DNA from: Actinomycetaceae bacterium
GTDB taxonomy: Bacteria; Actinomycetota; Actinomycetes; Actinomycetales; Actinomycetaceae
Assembly: GCA_030532245.1 (NCBI GenBank)
Contig: JAUNLN010000002.1
Span: 92,359 to 156,358, forward strand
Length of the DNA: 64,000 nucleotides
Direction of reading: 5' to 3'
The position numbers were made by a program, and so were the translations under genes. Numbering within the stretch: the stretch's first letter is position 1; the number at the start of each line of letters is the position of its first letter. Below, piece after piece: positions 42,318 to 51,989 of this stretch. Below the pieces are notes generated by a model that did no database searches, was not told the origin of the DNA, and saw only the letters and a list, made by a program, of their open reading frames with translations.

Positions 42318-45209
42318 TTACTTTGGCAAAACGATGCTTACCAGCTTCGGTGCGCGAACGATCACCTTCAGCGGCTCGCGACCACCGAGTGCCTTCTGTG
42401 CGGCGTCGGTTGCGAGCGCCATGTCGCGCAGGTCTTCCTCACTGATCGACGGGGAGACCTCGAGGCGCGCGCGAACCTTTCCAGCAATCTGGACAACGCA
42501 CGTGACCTTCTCCTCCTCCAGCAGCGACTCATCCTCAACCACGGGGAAAGCCTCGCGAGCGAGCGAGCCTTCATGGCCGAGCTTCGACCACAGCTCCTCC
42601 GCAATGTGAGGCGCGAGCGGCGAAACCATGAGGATCAGCGGCTCGATTGCCTCACGCGGAACCGGGTGAATGCCGGTCAAGTGATTGTTGAGGACGATCA
42701 TGCGCGCGGCAGCCGTGTTCATGCGCATGTTCTCGTATTCTTCGGTGACGTCCGCGATCGTGCGGGCGACGAGTTTCTTCGTCTCGAGGTCGGCCGGCTC
42801 GTCGGTGACGGTTACCTCGCCGGTCGTCTCATCGATCACGTTGCGCCACAGGCGCTGCAAGAAACGGTACGAGCCGATCACCGCGCGTGTATCCCACGGG
42901 CGGGAAACCTCGAGCGGGCCCATCGACATCTCGTACATGCGGAACGTGTCGGCGCCGTACTCTTCACACATGTCGTCGGGCGTCACAATGTTCTTTAGCG
43001 ACTTGCCCATCTTGCCGTACTCGCGGAACACTTCGCGGCCGTCGTAAGTCCAGCCGGTCTCTTCAGTGCCTTCAACCTCGTCGGCGGGCACGTACTCGCC
43101 GCGAGCGTCACGGTAGGCGTATGCCTGAATGTAGCCCTGGTTGAACAGCTTGTGGAACGGCTCCGAAGACGAGACATGACCGAGGTCGTAGAGCACCTTG
43201 TGCCAGAAGCGGGCGTACAGCAGGTGCAGCACGGCGTGCTCTACGCCGCCAATGTACAGGTCGGTGCCACCCGATGCGCCCTCGGACTTCGGGCCCATCC
43301 AGTACTCCTCGTTGGCGCCCGAAGTGAGGTGCTCGTCGTTGTGCGGATCCGTGTAGCGAAGTTCGTACCAGGAGGAGCCCGCCCAGTTCGGCATCGTGTT
43401 CGTGTCGCGGCGGTACTTCTTCGGGCCGTCACCAAGGTCGAGTTCGACCTCGATCCAGTCTTCGGCGCGCGATAGAGCCGCCTCGGGCGTGGTGTCAGCG
43501 TCGTTGGGGTCGAACGTGCGCGGCTGGAAGTTGTCCAACTCGGGCAGGTTCACCGGAAGCATCGACTCGGGCAGAGCGTGCACGCGGCCATCCTCGTCGT
43601 AGACGACCGGGAACGGTTCGCCCCAGTAGCGCTGGCGGGAGAACAGCCAGTCGCGCAGGCGGTACGTGACCGTCGCGAAACCGTATTCCTTCTCCTCCAG
43701 CCACGCGATAATGCGCTTGATTGCCTCAGCCTTGTTCAGGCCGTTCAGCGAAATCTCGTCGTTTTCGGAGTTCACGATCGAGCCGTCGCCCGTCCAGGCG
43801 GCGCCCTCCTCAAATCCCTCACCGGGCTGGATCGTGGTCACGATGTCGAGGTTGAAGCGGGTTGCGAACGCGTAGTCGCGATCGTCGTGCGCGGGCACAG
43901 CCATGATCGCGCCCGTTCCGTATCCCATCAGAACGTAGTCGGCGACGAATACGGGAACCTTCTTGCCATTCACGGGGTTCGTGCCGTAAATGCCGGTGAA
44001 CACGCCCGTCTTCTCAGTGCCCTCTTCGAGGCGCTGCTCGTCGGTGCGAGCCGCCGCCCAAGCACGGTATGCGGCAACCGCCTCGCGAGGCGTTGCGTGC
44101 CCTCCGGTCCACTCCTCGCGCGTGCCCTCAGGCCACTGCCCCGGAACCGTTAGTTCCTCCGCGGTCGCATCCTCGCCTCCAACGAGCTCATGCTCGGGAG
44201 CAACAACCATGAAGGTTGCACCAAACAGAGTGTCGGGGCGGGTCGTGAACACCGTGAGGCGCTCCTGCTGCGTTACCTGGCCGGGCTCAATGTCGAAATG
44301 CACCGTGGCACCCGTGGAGCGGCCAATCCAGTTACGCTGCTGCGCGATCACCTTGTTCGGCCAGTCAACCGAATCAAGATCTGCCGCCAAACGATCCGCG
44401 TACGCGGTGATACGCATCTTCCACTGGCGCAGACGCGACTTGAACACGGGGAAATCGCCGCGCTCGGAGCGGCCCTCCGCGGTAACCTCCTCGTCGGCCA
44501 AAACCGTGCCGAGGCCCGGCGCCCAGTTCACCGGCGAGTACGCCACGTATGCGAGGCGGTACTCATCTAGGAGGTCGGCGCGCTCCCCCTCCGTCATGTC
44601 AGCCCACGGCTTCTGCGGGGTTTCGCGCTTGCCAGACTCAAACTCTGCAACCAGCTCACTAATCGGACGAGCCGAACCGACACCACCGTCGCGGCGGGTG
44701 GCCTCAGGGTCGTACCAGGAGTTGTAAATCTGGAGGAAAATCCACTGCGTCCAACGCACAAAATCTGGATCCGTGGTTGAAACAACGCGGCGCTTATCGT
44801 GCGACAGGCCGATGCGCGCGAGCTGACGGCTCATGTTCGCAACATTGTTTTCCGTCGTGATGCGCGGGTGCTGGCCCGTCTGCACCGCGTACTGCTCCGC
44901 GGGCAGACCAAACGAGTCGAAGCCAAGCGTGTAAAGAACGTTCTTACCCTGCATGCGCTGGAAACGAGCGATCGTGTCCGTCGCAATGTAACCCAGCGGG
45001 TGGCCAACGTGCAGGCCCGCGCCAGACGGGTACGGGAACATGTCTAGCAGGTAGAACTTTTCCTTTTCCGATAGCGGCCCAGCTAGGTCGCCCTCTGGAT
45101 TGTCAGCCCTAAAAGTCTCATTTTCCTGCCAGAACTTCTGCCAGCGCGCCTCAATATCACCGGCCAGCGCCGCGTCATAGCGGAATGGATTCTCCCCTGC
45201 GGTTTCCAT
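42318..45209 (-). CDS. leuS: leucyl-tRNA synthetase
   Basis: Class I aminoacyl-tRNA synthetase charging tRNA-Leu. 963 residues from ATG 45209. The HIGH motif appears as [10 protein letters not shown] within [16 protein letters not shown] near residue 73, an editing (CP1) domain lies between, and the KMSKS loop reads [10 protein letters not shown] (Ser replaced by Gly), which I believe is tolerated in several actinobacteria. The start ATG has only a weak upstream site; a TTG two codons earlier is possible. No T-box-like leader is seen in the 100 bases upstream. Confidence 0.97.
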   Translation of the reverse strand: METAGENPFRYDAALAGDIEARWQKFWQENETFRADNPEGDLAGPLSEKEKFYLLDMFPYPSGAGLHVGHPLGYIATDTIARFQRMQGKNVLYTLGFDSFGLPAEQYAVQTGQHPRITTENNVANMSRQLARIGLSHDKRRVVSTTDPDFVRWTQWIFLQIYNSWYDPEATRRDGGVGSARPISELVAEFESGKRETPQKPWADMTEGERADLLDEYRLAYVAYSPVNWAPGLGTVLADEEVTAEGRSERGDFPVFKSRLRQWKMRITAYADRLAADLDSVDWPNKVIAQQRNWIGRSTGATVHFDIEPGQVTQQERLTVFTTRPDTLFGATFMVVAPEHELVGGEDATAEELTVPGQWPEGTREEWTGGHATPREAVAAYRAWAAARTDEQRLEEGTEKTGVFTGIYGTNPVNGKKVPVFVADYVLMGYGTGAIMAVPAHDDRDYAFATRFNLDIVTTIQPGEGFEEGAAWTGDGSIVNSENDEISLNGLNKAEAIKRIIAWLEEKEYGFATVTYRLRDWLFSRQRYWGEPFPVVYDEDGRVHALPESMLPVNLPELDNFQPRTFDPNDADTTPEAALSRAEDWIEVELDLGDGPKKYRRDTNTMPNWAGSSWYELRYTDPHNDEHLTSGANEEYWMGPKSEGASGGTDLYIGGVEHAVLHLLYARFWHKVLYDLGHVSSSEPFHKLFNQGYIQAYAYRDARGEYVPADEVEGTEETGWTYDGREVFREYGKMGKSLKNIVTPDDMCEEYGADTFRMYEMSMGPLEVSRPWDTRAVIGSYRFLQRLWRNVIDETTGEVTVTDEPADLETKKLVARTIADVTEEYENMRMNTAAARMIVLNNHLTGIHPVPREAIEPLILMVSPLAPHIAEELWSKLGHEGSLAREAFPVVEDESLLEEEKVTCVVQIAGKVRARLEVSPSISEEDLRDMALATDAAQKALGGREPLKVIVRAPKLVSIVLPK

Positions 45210-45324
45210 GCTCAATTAGACCTCGATTCGTAAACAAAACCGCTAGTTACACTACCTTAAAAACCCCTTTATTCGTGCATCTGACCACGAAGACAAAGAT
45301 CGCGACATGTACCACAATGAAGCT

Positions 45325-45768
45325 ATGACTATTTTCGAAATGATTATTGAAGGCGACATTCCCGGCAACTTCGTCTACTCAGACGATAAATGCGTAGTTT
45401 TTGCAACCATTGAGCCCGTGCGCCCCGGCCACGTACTCGTTGTTCCTCGCGAACCCGTTGACGCTTGGACGGATCTTTCCGACGAAGACGCAGCCCACCT
45501 CATGAACGTTGCAAAAATCATTGGCAACGCGCAAAAAGAGGCGTTCAAGGTTCCACGAATTGGGCTTTCCATTCTCGGTTTTGAGGTGCCCCACACGCAC
45601 CTGCATGTAGTGCCCCTGCGCTCCGAAGGCGATATGAGCCCAGCGAACGCTACGAAGCCTTCCGTTCAAGAACTCGTTCGCGACATGGAGCTACTTCGCG
45701 GCGCACTAGTGAAGCTCGGATACGGCGACAACGTGCCGTCGAACATTGCAAGCCCGGTGCTCGACTAG
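45325..45768 (+). CDS. HIT family hydrolase
   Basis: Histidine-triad nucleotide hydrolase or transferase, of the HinT/Fhit-like branch. From ATG 45325 (MTIFEMIIEGDIP) it has 147 residues. The triad is His90-Thr-His92-Leu-His94 in HTHLHVVPL. The IEPVRPGHVLVVPRE block is typical. The start chosen is the ATG at 45325 and not the one six codons upstream, since MTIFEMII begins the conserved fold. It is divergent from leuS. Confidence 0.92.
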   Translation: MTIFEMIIEGDIPGNFVYSDDKCVVFATIEPVRPGHVLVVPREPVDAWTDLSDEDAAHLMNVAKIIGNAQKEAFKVPRIGLSILGFEVPHTHLHVVPLRSEGDMSPANATKPSVQELVRDMELLRGALVKLGYGDNVPSNIASPVLD

Positions 45769-45888
45769 CGGCTGGACTTCCATACGCCCCTAGAAACGAA
45801 GGAGCACCGCCGCACAGCCGAGCGCGAGTACACAGCGGAGCGCGAGTGCAAGCCGCGCTCCTTAACGCGAAAACTTAGGGGGCGCCCA

Positions 45889-45918
45889 CTTACTTCTTCG
45901 GGGCTTACTTCGTCGGGG
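45889..45918. repeat. tandem 15-bp duplication over the dtxR-like stop
   Basis: CTTACTTCTTCGGGG and CTTACTTCGTCGGGG lie head to tail (14 of 15 identical). The second copy carries the last codons (Pro-Thr-Lys) and stop of the DtxR-family gene; the first repeats them outside it. Confidence 0.7.
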
Positions 45919-46585
45919 CGGGTGTCACTTTGATGCCCGCCCCCAAGTCTTGGGAAATATCGATTCGCTCATCGCCCATTTGAACCGTGATCTGGCCGGT
46001 CACATCCGAGCGTTCAAGCACGGTCAAAAGAGCGCCGGGCACGAAGTTGCGGTTCTCGAAGTAGCGCAAAACTTCCGGCTTACCGTCGCGAATCCGCATG
46101 ATCTTCATCGTCTCACCCATGGGCGCTGTGGGTAGCGTGTAGCACGAGCAACGCGCAACTTCCCCCTCATGGTCGGGAATCGGATCCCCGTGCGGGTCAA
46201 AGCGGGGGAACTCCAGAGCCTCATCTAACCGGTCAATAAAGCGATCAGATACCGCGTGCTCAAGGTTGTGCGCCTCGTCGTGCAACTCGTCCCAAGAAAA
46301 GCCGAGGAAGCGGTGCAGGAAAGTCTCCAAAATGCGGTGGCGGCGAACCATTTCAATCGCTTCTTGACGTCCGCGAGGAGTGAGCCTCACCTTCTGGTAC
46401 GGGCGGTGATCAAGCAGGCCCGCATCGCGAAGTTTACGCACGTTCTCCGACGCCGTCGAGGGCACGACATCCATCAGTTGCGCAAGCTCGGTTACGCCAA
46501 CACCGTCGTCATCCCACTCTTCGCAGGAGTAAACCGCCCGCAGATAGTCTTCTCTGACGGTTGAAAACTCACGTTTGCCTTTCAA
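45905..46585 (-). CDS. DtxR-family metal-dependent regulator
   Basis: Iron- or manganese-responsive repressor. 226 residues: an N-terminal winged helix (EDYLRAVYSCEEWDDDGVGVTELAQLMD, then VPSTASENVRKLRDAGL), a metal-binding and dimerisation domain (HRILETFLHRFLGFSWDELHDEAHNLEHAVSDRFIDRL, cited in parts), and a C-terminal FeoA/SH3-like domain. The start is TTG 46585 with GGAGG six bases upstream; the TTGA overlaps the stop of the VKOR gene, so the two are coupled. Iron or manganese specificity is not assigned by eye. Confidence 0.9.
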   Translation of the reverse strand: MKGKREFSTVREDYLRAVYSCEEWDDDGVGVTELAQLMDVVPSTASENVRKLRDAGLLDHRPYQKVRLTPRGRQEAIEMVRRHRILETFLHRFLGFSWDELHDEAHNLEHAVSDRFIDRLDEALEFPRFDPHGDPIPDHEGEVARCSCYTLPTAPMGETMKIMRIRDGKPEVLRYFENRNFVPGALLTVLERSDVTGQITVQMGDERIDISQDLGAGIKVTPAPTK

Positions 46586-47181
46586 AACAGGCCTCCGATC
46601 TGTTCAGACATTGTCAGTAGAACGACTAGGAATACGACAAGGTGTAATGAAACCATCACTGCCCACGAGTATCGCAAACAAGTGGCCGCGGTGTCGCGGG
46701 GTGCTTCAAATGTGAGAAGCGCTGTGGGGATCAGCACAGCCGCGACGATGATCGCACCCGACCACACGACCATGCAGTACGGGCACAGCGCGAAGAAGTT
46801 TGTTGCGGACGCGTGGAGGAAGAACGCTACAAACCCGAGCCCTCCAACGCCTCCGAGGCCAAGCAGGCGGACGGACAGGACCGAGAACCGCGTGCCGAGG
46901 AGGGCGAATACGCCTACCGCGAGAAGTGCGCCAAACGCTCCGATGCCAAGCGCGGAGTTCGGTACACCAAGGAGGTGCGCCTGCGGCGACATGAGGGAAC
47001 TACCGCAACTAATGAGGGAGTTTAGGTCGCACCCGAGCGCAGCATCGGGGTTCCTGATGTGGGCTAGCTCCGTCTCTAGTAGCCCCACGGAGGCCAGGAG
47101 GCCAAGGAGGGATCCGACAATGAGTGCAAGCGTGTTTGCTGTACCTATGCGGACGCCGCTTGTAGAAACCTCTTTTTGCAC
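46582..47181 (-). CDS. vitamin K epoxide reductase (VKOR) family protein
   Basis: Membrane thiol oxidoreductase that re-oxidises a DsbA-like partner in disulfide bond formation at the cell surface. Four to five hydrophobic segments; the loop Cys pair CDLNSLISC and the active CxxC in ALCPYCMV, both characteristic of the family. No fused thioredoxin domain, so a separate DsbA is expected. The GTG at 47181 is chosen because AGGGGA is spaced well from it; a GTG two codons upstream is too close. 199 residues. Shares an operon with the DtxR-family regulator. Confidence 0.9.
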   Translation of the reverse strand: MQKEVSTSGVRIGTANTLALIVGSLLGLLASVGLLETELAHIRNPDAALGCDLNSLISCGSSLMSPQAHLLGVPNSALGIGAFGALLAVGVFALLGTRFSVLSVRLLGLGGVGGLGFVAFFLHASATNFFALCPYCMVVWSGAIIVAAVLIPTALLTFEAPRDTAATCLRYSWAVMVSLHLVVFLVVLLTMSEQIGGLF

Positions 47182-47327
47182 GAACACTCCCCTAGCTTTT
47201 CACCGGCCGCCGCCCAATCGAAGGCGTGCGCGACCCTAATTCCAAACTTAATAATAACCGTGTGGCAAAGAACGCACTTACGGATTTTGCAGTTGGGCAA
47301 ATGAAGGCGTAAAGTTTTTACCTGCAC

Positions 47328-47400
47328 GCGCCGTTAGCTCAATTGGCAGAGCAGCTGGCTCTTAACCAGCGGGTTGGGGGTTCGATTCCCTCACGGCGCA
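47328..47400 (+). tRNA. tRNA-Lys (anticodon CTT), copy 1
   Basis: Acceptor GCGCCGT / ACGGCGC, anticodon stem GCTGG / CCAGC, loop CTCTTAA (anticodon CTT), T loop TTCGATT, no encoded CCA. Confidence 0.95.
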
Positions 47401-47406
47401 CAGATT

Positions 47407-47430
47407 CCCCGGCCTTCGCCGGGGATTTTT
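47407..47430 (+). terminator. terminator between the two tRNA-Lys genes
   Basis: CCCCGGC / GCCGGGG with a CTTC tetraloop, followed by ATTTTTG. Confidence 0.9.
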
Positions 47431-47585
47431 GTTTACCCAGGCCACTGCCCGAGCCTCGTCAACTAACGACCCAAAGATGGGTTTATAAAAGTGTGGCGCA
47501 CGCCAAGTTCCGTAGTTTGTACTCGCAAGCCTGGAAGTGTTATGCTTTTTTTCGTTGCTTTTCGAGACATCGAAAGTCAACGCCT

Positions 47586-47658
47586 GCGCCGTTAGCTCAA
47601 TTGGCAGAGCAGCTGGCTCTTAACCAGCGGGTTGGGGGTTCGATTCCCTCACGGCGCA
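47586..47658 (+). tRNA. tRNA-Lys (anticodon CTT), copy 2
   Basis: Identical over all 73 bases to the copy at 47328. The 185-base interval between them holds a terminator and an AT-rich region that could promote copy 2 separately. Confidence 0.95.
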
Positions 47659-47704
47659 CATTTTTTACCCTTTTCCCAGCAACACACAGCTTAGGGGCGA
47701 TGAA

Positions 47705-48202
47705 GTGCGCCGACTCAATGCCGACGAAGAACGCCTCGTTGAGGCCGTTCGTGAATGCCTGGCGCACACAAACAAGACCCGCATCGACGACGCGGTAGTC
47801 GATGAAGTTACCCGCCTTGTAAAGTCCCTCACTTCCCCGCGCAAAACTATTGCCGACGAAGTTGGGCCCGTGTGCTCCACCGCAGACCTAGTCGACTGGA
47901 TGGGAATCTCGCGCCAAGCCGTCAATAAAGCCGTCAAAGAAAACCGTATCCTCGGTGTTCGCCGCGGCAACGGCTCGTGGATGTACCCCACCTGGCAGCT
48001 AACCTCCGACTACCAGATTGTTGAGGGCGTGCCAGAAGTTCTCGGCAGGCTCGAAACGATCTCCGACACGATCGCGATCGGCCGCTGGTTTATTACCGAG
48101 CACCGTCTGCTAGACGGCCTCTCCCCCGCCAAATGGTTGCAGGAGGGCCGCGACGTGAGTCCTGTTGTTCGAGTCGCCGAGAACCTAGCTAGAAGAAACT
48201 AG
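47705..48202 (+). CDS. helix-turn-helix protein of unknown function
   Basis: I recognise only a likely DNA-binding motif, DLVDWMGISRQAVNKAVKEN (about residues 62-81), with a following GVRRGNGSWMYPTWQL strand pair, and a C-terminal block ending SPAKWLQEGRDVSPVVRVAEN that recalls Xre/MbcA-type antitoxin tails. It has no toxin partner beside it. GTG 47705 is preceded by GGGG seven to ten bases upstream. 165 residues. Its stop overlaps the convergent bcp gene by four bases. Confidence 0.72.
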   Translation: MRRLNADEERLVEAVRECLAHTNKTRIDDAVVDEVTRLVKSLTSPRKTIADEVGPVCSTADLVDWMGISRQAVNKAVKENRILGVRRGNGSWMYPTWQLTSDYQIVEGVPEVLGRLETISDTIAIGRWFITEHRLLDGLSPAKWLQEGRDVSPVVRVAENLARRN

Positions 48203-48675
48203 GCGTCGCAGCCAAGCTCTTTGCGTAGGCGAGCCACGTGGCCTTTCGCACGCACGTTGTATAGGGCGAGCTTCACCTTACGATCCGGGCTCACCACCAC
48301 GGTCGAGCGGATTACGCCCTGCACGATCTTCCCGTAGTTCTTCTTCTCCCCATAAGCGGCCCACTCCTGCATGACCTGCTTTTCAGGGTCGGATGCCAGC
48401 GGGAAGTTCAGGCTCTGATTGTCGCGGAACTTCTCAAGGGCTGGCATCTTGTCGGGGCTAACACCAACCACGGTGTAACCGCACCCCTTCAGCGACGACA
48501 GTGAATCGCGAAAATCGCATGCCTCGGTCGTGCAACCGGGCGTCGATGCGCGCGGGTAGAAGTAGACGACAACACCGTTTTCAGCCTCGTCTAACAGGTC
48601 GTAAAGGCTAATCTCGCCTTCGGTGGATTCAAGCGTGAAGTTTGGGACTTCCTGGCCCTCAGTAAATCTTTCCAT
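48199..48675 (-). CDS. bcp: thioredoxin-dependent thiol peroxidase (Bcp/PrxQ)
   Basis: Peroxiredoxin reducing hydroperoxides with thioredoxin. The 158 residues have the catalytic PRASTPGCTTEAC block: peroxidatic Cys48 and resolving Cys53 five residues later as in PrxQ. A conserved FRDSL follows. Compact cytoplasmic enzyme. It starts at ATG 48675 (MERFTEGQEVPNF). Confidence 0.93.
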   Translation of the reverse strand: MERFTEGQEVPNFTLESTEGEISLYDLLDEAENGVVVYFYPRASTPGCTTEACDFRDSLSSLKGCGYTVVGVSPDKMPALEKFRDNQSLNFPLASDPEKQVMQEWAAYGEKKNYGKIVQGVIRSTVVVSPDRKVKLALYNVRAKGHVARLRKELGCDA

Positions 48676-48817
48676 AGCCCTATTTTGCCCAATCGGGCGC
48701 CCGCTGGCCTGTTGAGAAAGTTTGCCGAGGCCGTGGCGCCTCTTTTACCCGAACCGGCGACGGCTGACCCTCCTGGATGCTCTCAAGAGGTAACCGGGCG
48801 CCTTTGGAGCAAAGAAA

Positions 48818-48844
48818 CTGGGCGGGAGGTGTTCTCCCGCCCAG
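48818..48844 (-). terminator. terminator after flavin reductase
   Basis: CTGGGCGGGAG / CTCCCGCCCAG, 11-bp stem with a five-base loop, followed on the minus strand by TTTCTTT. Confidence 0.85.
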
Positions 48845-48884
48845 GCTCGCTCCACTGGCTTCCCTTGGGTGCCAGTGCTTTTCG

Positions 48885-49457
48885 TTAGATGAAGTCTTCG
48901 GTCTTACCCCACTGCTGGCGTCCAAGCTTCGACAGCGGGTTGAGCTTTTGGAAGTCAGCCATACCGTCTTCTGCTAGCACCGCCTCAGCGGTGTGGATTG
49001 CCTTCACTCGCCCAAGCGTGAGTACCGCGCTTTCGACCTCAATGATGGAGTGCACCTCGCATTCAAAAGCGGCGAGCGCATCATCGAGGAGGGGTGCGTT
49101 CACGTTCGGAGCCTTAGTCCAGGTAAGGCCAACCATGTCTGCTTCCGATTCGCCTTCTGGAAGTGCTTGCGCGGTTTGAGCAACCATCGGCTTTTGATCG
49201 ACGGTCGCAATGTGAACCGTGAACGCGCCTTCGCGCTTAGCGTTTTGGAACGTGTGCTTTGGCGTGCGCGAGGAGAACTGAACCATCATCGGCTCGGTGC
49301 ACACGACTGAGAACAGTGCGTATGGTGCGAGGTTTACAGAACCGTTCTCGTTATAGGTAGCGATCCACGCGATGGGGCGCGGAACGATGAGGCTCATGGA
49401 GAGCTTGTAGTTATCGAGCGGCGAATGCTCGTCGGTGAGATGTATTTCGCGTTTCAC
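48885..49457 (-). CDS. flavin reductase-like FMN-binding protein
   Basis: Split-barrel FMN-binding protein of the flavin reductase family (190 residues). Typical blocks: the PRPIAWIATYNENGSVNLAPYALF strand-turn region that holds FMN, and the AFTVHIAT block. The substrate, and whether it serves as the reductase partner of a monooxygenase, cannot be told. The start is GTG 49457, with GAGGG six bases upstream. It stands alone, between a terminator and tRNA-Leu. Confidence 0.86.
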   Translation of the reverse strand: MKREIHLTDEHSPLDNYKLSMSLIVPRPIAWIATYNENGSVNLAPYALFSVVCTEPMMVQFSSRTPKHTFQNAKREGAFTVHIATVDQKPMVAQTAQALPEGESEADMVGLTWTKAPNVNAPLLDDALAAFECEVHSIIEVESAVLTLGRVKAIHTAEAVLAEDGMADFQKLNPLSKLGRQQWGKTEDFI

Positions 49458-49582
49458 TTTTGCCCTCTACAGTGTTTTCAAAACCAGCAGAACTAATCGT
49501 CTTCATCAACAGAATAAGTGTTTGCCCCGCCCTATGGGCCTAAATAGTGCCAAAATCAGGCGCAATTCCGGGGAAAAGCAAT

Positions 49583-49609
49583 GCGCCCCGACCATGCAGG
49601 CCGGGGCGC
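49583..49609 (-). terminator. terminator after tRNA-Leu
   Basis: GCGCCCCG / CGGGGCGC stem downstream of tRNA-Leu on the minus strand, then TTGCTTTT. Confidence 0.75.
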
Positions 49610-49614
49610 TTTCG

Positions 49615-49697
49615 TGCCCGAGAAGGGACTTGAACCCCCACGTCGCTAAGACACCAGAACCTAAATCTGGCGCGTCTACCAATTCCGCCACTCGGGC
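49615..49697 (-). tRNA. tRNA-Leu (anticodon TAG)
   Basis: Acceptor GCCCGAG / CTCGGGC, anticodon stem CCAGA / TCTGG with loop TTTAGGT (anticodon TAG), a long variable arm as expected of tRNA-Leu, T loop TTCAAGT. No CCA encoded. Confidence 0.95.
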
Positions 49698-49807
49698 AAC
49701 GACAAAAAGTATATCGAAAGATTGCCCCAACCTGTGAATTGAGAAAACGTGATCTGCGTCCAATCCAGACACAGACCACGCTCACCCAAGAAAATCAGGG
49801 AATACCA

Positions 49808-50992
49808 CTAGGCAGGCACAGCATCCTCCGCCACGCGCCTACCTAGCTTCCCGGTAGAAGCCGACAGTTTCGTACGATTCGTACCGTTAATAACCGACTG
49901 CGCAAGCACGCGGTTCCCGCGGTACAACACGAGAGTCTGACCAGGGGCAATACCGCGAACCGACTCCGCGAGCGTCACCTTCAAGCCACCCTCACCCCGC
50001 TCCAAGGCCTTAACCGGAATTGGGCGGCCGTGCGCGCGCATCTGCGCGTACAGGCACTCGTCCTCGTCCGTCCCCATCGGGGCGGGCTCGATCGTGCGAA
50101 CATCGCCCTCATCGTCGCTCGCGTCCCACGTGAGATCCGCTGTTACAACAACGTCGACACTGAGAAGCTCCGCGGGGCCGACCACAACCTGGTTTGCGGA
50201 GGGGCGGGTTTCAAGCACGTAGCGGGGACGCCCATCGGCGGCCGGCCGATCGATGCCAAGGCCCTTGCGCTGCCCGACCGTGTACTCAAAGTGGCCGCGG
50301 TGAGCCCCCAAAACGTTGCCGTCCACGTCCACAATCTCACCGGGTGCCTCACCTAGGCGTTCACGCAAAAACTTCTGCGTGTCACCGTCGGGGATAAAAC
50401 AGATGTCAAAAGAATCCGGCTTGTTCGAAACGCCAAGACCGCGAGCCTCAGCCTCCTCACGCACAGCCTGCTTCGAAGGCATGTCGCCAAGCGGGAAGAT
50501 GACGCGAGAAATCTCCTCCTCGCCCATCACCGCAAGAACGTACGACTGATCCTTCGACAAGTCGCGCGCGCGAAGCAGCTCATGGCGATCCCCGCGCTTT
50601 TCAGACCTCGCGTAGTGGCCCGTCACAACCGCGTCGAAACCACGCTCGCGAGCACGAACCGTGAGCTCCTTGAACTTCACGAACTCGTTGCAACGAACGC
50701 ACGGATTCGGCGTGCGACCCATCTCGTACTGGGAAACGAAATCCGAGATCACCTTCTCTTCGAACTCGTCAGCCAAATCCCACACTTCAAAGGGGATTCC
50801 GAGAATCTCACACGTTCTCTGCGCATCCGCACGATCCCGCGGGTTAGCGCACCCGCGCGAAGTCGTCGCACACGCCTCCCCCTCGGTCTTGAGGGCCATA
50901 TGAACACCAGTTACGTCGTATCCCGCCTCCACGGCGCGCGCCGCGGCCACAGCAGAATCAACGCCGCCAGACAAAGCGGCAATAACCTTCAT
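49808..50992 (-). CDS. mnmA: tRNA-specific 2-thiouridylase MnmA
   Basis: Thiolates U34 of several tRNAs using sulfur from a desulfurase relay. 394 residues: ATP-PP loop ALSGGVDSAVAA at about 6-17, Cys98 and Cys101 in NPCVRCNEFVKF, and Cys198 in SFDICFIPDG. It is longer than the E. coli enzyme (about 368) by a few insertions. It begins four bases after the etfA stop and so is in the etfB-etfA-mnmA operon. The cysteine desulfurase often lying between etfA and mnmA in Actinobacteria is absent here. Confidence 0.95.
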   Translation of the reverse strand: MKVIAALSGGVDSAVAAARAVEAGYDVTGVHMALKTEGEACATTSRGCANPRDRADAQRTCEILGIPFEVWDLADEFEEKVISDFVSQYEMGRTPNPCVRCNEFVKFKELTVRARERGFDAVVTGHYARSEKRGDRHELLRARDLSKDQSYVLAVMGEEEISRVIFPLGDMPSKQAVREEAEARGLGVSNKPDSFDICFIPDGDTQKFLRERLGEAPGEIVDVDGNVLGAHRGHFEYTVGQRKGLGIDRPAADGRPRYVLETRPSANQVVVGPAELLSVDVVVTADLTWDASDDEGDVRTIEPAPMGTDEDECLYAQMRAHGRPIPVKALERGEGGLKVTLAESVRGIAPGQTLVLYRGNRVLAQSVINGTNRTKLSASTGKLGRRVAEDAVPA

Positions 50993-50996
50993 ACGC

Positions 50997-51989
50997 TTAG
51001 AAACCTTTTTCCTTCAACACTTCAAGCGCCTGGGGCAACACCTCGTTCACGTCACCCACAACACCAAAGTCGGCGATCTCAAAAATGGGTGCGTCCGGGT
51101 CGTCACAAACCGCGACAATATGCTGCGAAGCCTGGATCCCGCACACGTGGTGAATCGCACCCGAAACACCCACACCGAGGTACAGGGTCGGAGCCACGGT
51201 CACGCCCGTCTGGCCAATCTGAGCAGACCTGTCGATCCAGCCCTCATCAGCCGCAACACGAGTCGCACCAACCGCGCCACCGAGGCGATTTGCAAGCTCC
51301 TCCACCATGGAGAAATCGCCGTCCGTGCCGCGGCCACCGCACACGACAACAGGAGCCTCAGTTAGCGGAATGCCCTCCGCCGCGCTTTCTTCCAGCGACT
51401 CCAAAACCTGCACGCCACGTGCCGGAGCCGAGTACTCAACGTCAACCGAAATCACTTCCGGCTCGGCCGGAGCCTCAACCTCGGATGCCTCCACGGACGA
51501 GGGACGAAGCCCAATAACCGGCGTGCCACGCGTCACCTTGAACGCCGTCTTCCAAGAACCCGCAAGAACGCTCTTGTGCGCGGTGATTTGGCCGTCAACA
51601 ACACCGCATTCGGTTACGTCAACAACCGCGCCCGAACCGAGGCGAACAGCGAGAACCGCCGCAACCTCACGGCCGCGGTAATTCGACACGTTCAACACTG
51701 CCGCGTATGAGGGATCCTGCCTCGCCACCTCAAAAGCGGCGTCGGCAGCCACGGCCGCAACGTGAGCCGACAAGTCACCCAAAACAGGCACAAAGACGCG
51801 CGCAGCACCATACTTGGCAAGCTCCTCAATCTGCGGAGCGGGGTTAAGCGCAACCGTGTCGATACGGCCCGTCGTCAACTGACGCGCGAGAGTGAGTAGC
51901 TGTTTTGACGGCTCGGTAAGAATAAAACCGTCTTCCGCGTTTCCCTTGTGATCGGTAATTACGAGAATCGGAGCTGAGATCTTTTCCAT
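50997..51989 (-). CDS. etfA: electron transfer flavoprotein, alpha subunit
   Basis: FAD-carrying subunit of the heterodimeric ETF that accepts electrons from acyl-CoA and other dehydrogenases. 330 residues, with the C-terminal FAD-domain blocks VCGGRGTDGDFSMVEELANRLG and GVGVSGAIHHVCGIQAS (cited in parts) and the final DAPIFEIADFGVVGDVNEVLP. The ATG overlaps the etfB stop by one base (TAATG). No ETF dehydrogenase or acyl-CoA dehydrogenase is in the window. Confidence 0.95.
   Translation of the reverse strand: MEKISAPILVITDHKGNAEDGFILTEPSKQLLTLARQLTTGRIDTVALNPAPQIEELAKYGAARVFVPVLGDLSAHVAAVAADAAFEVARQDPSYAAVLNVSNYRGREVAAVLAVRLGSGAVVDVTECGVVDGQITAHKSVLAGSWKTAFKVTRGTPVIGLRPSSVEASEVEAPAEPEVISVDVEYSAPARGVQVLESLEESAAEGIPLTEAPVVVCGGRGTDGDFSMVEELANRLGGAVGATRVAADEGWIDRSAQIGQTGVTVAPTLYLGVGVSGAIHHVCGIQASQHIVAVCDDPDAPIFEIADFGVVGDVNEVLPQALEVLKEKGF

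Noticed and set aside
47328-47658. The two tRNA-Lys copies as attachment sites of an integrated element
   Set aside because: Only 185 bases lie between them, with no integrase or cargo.
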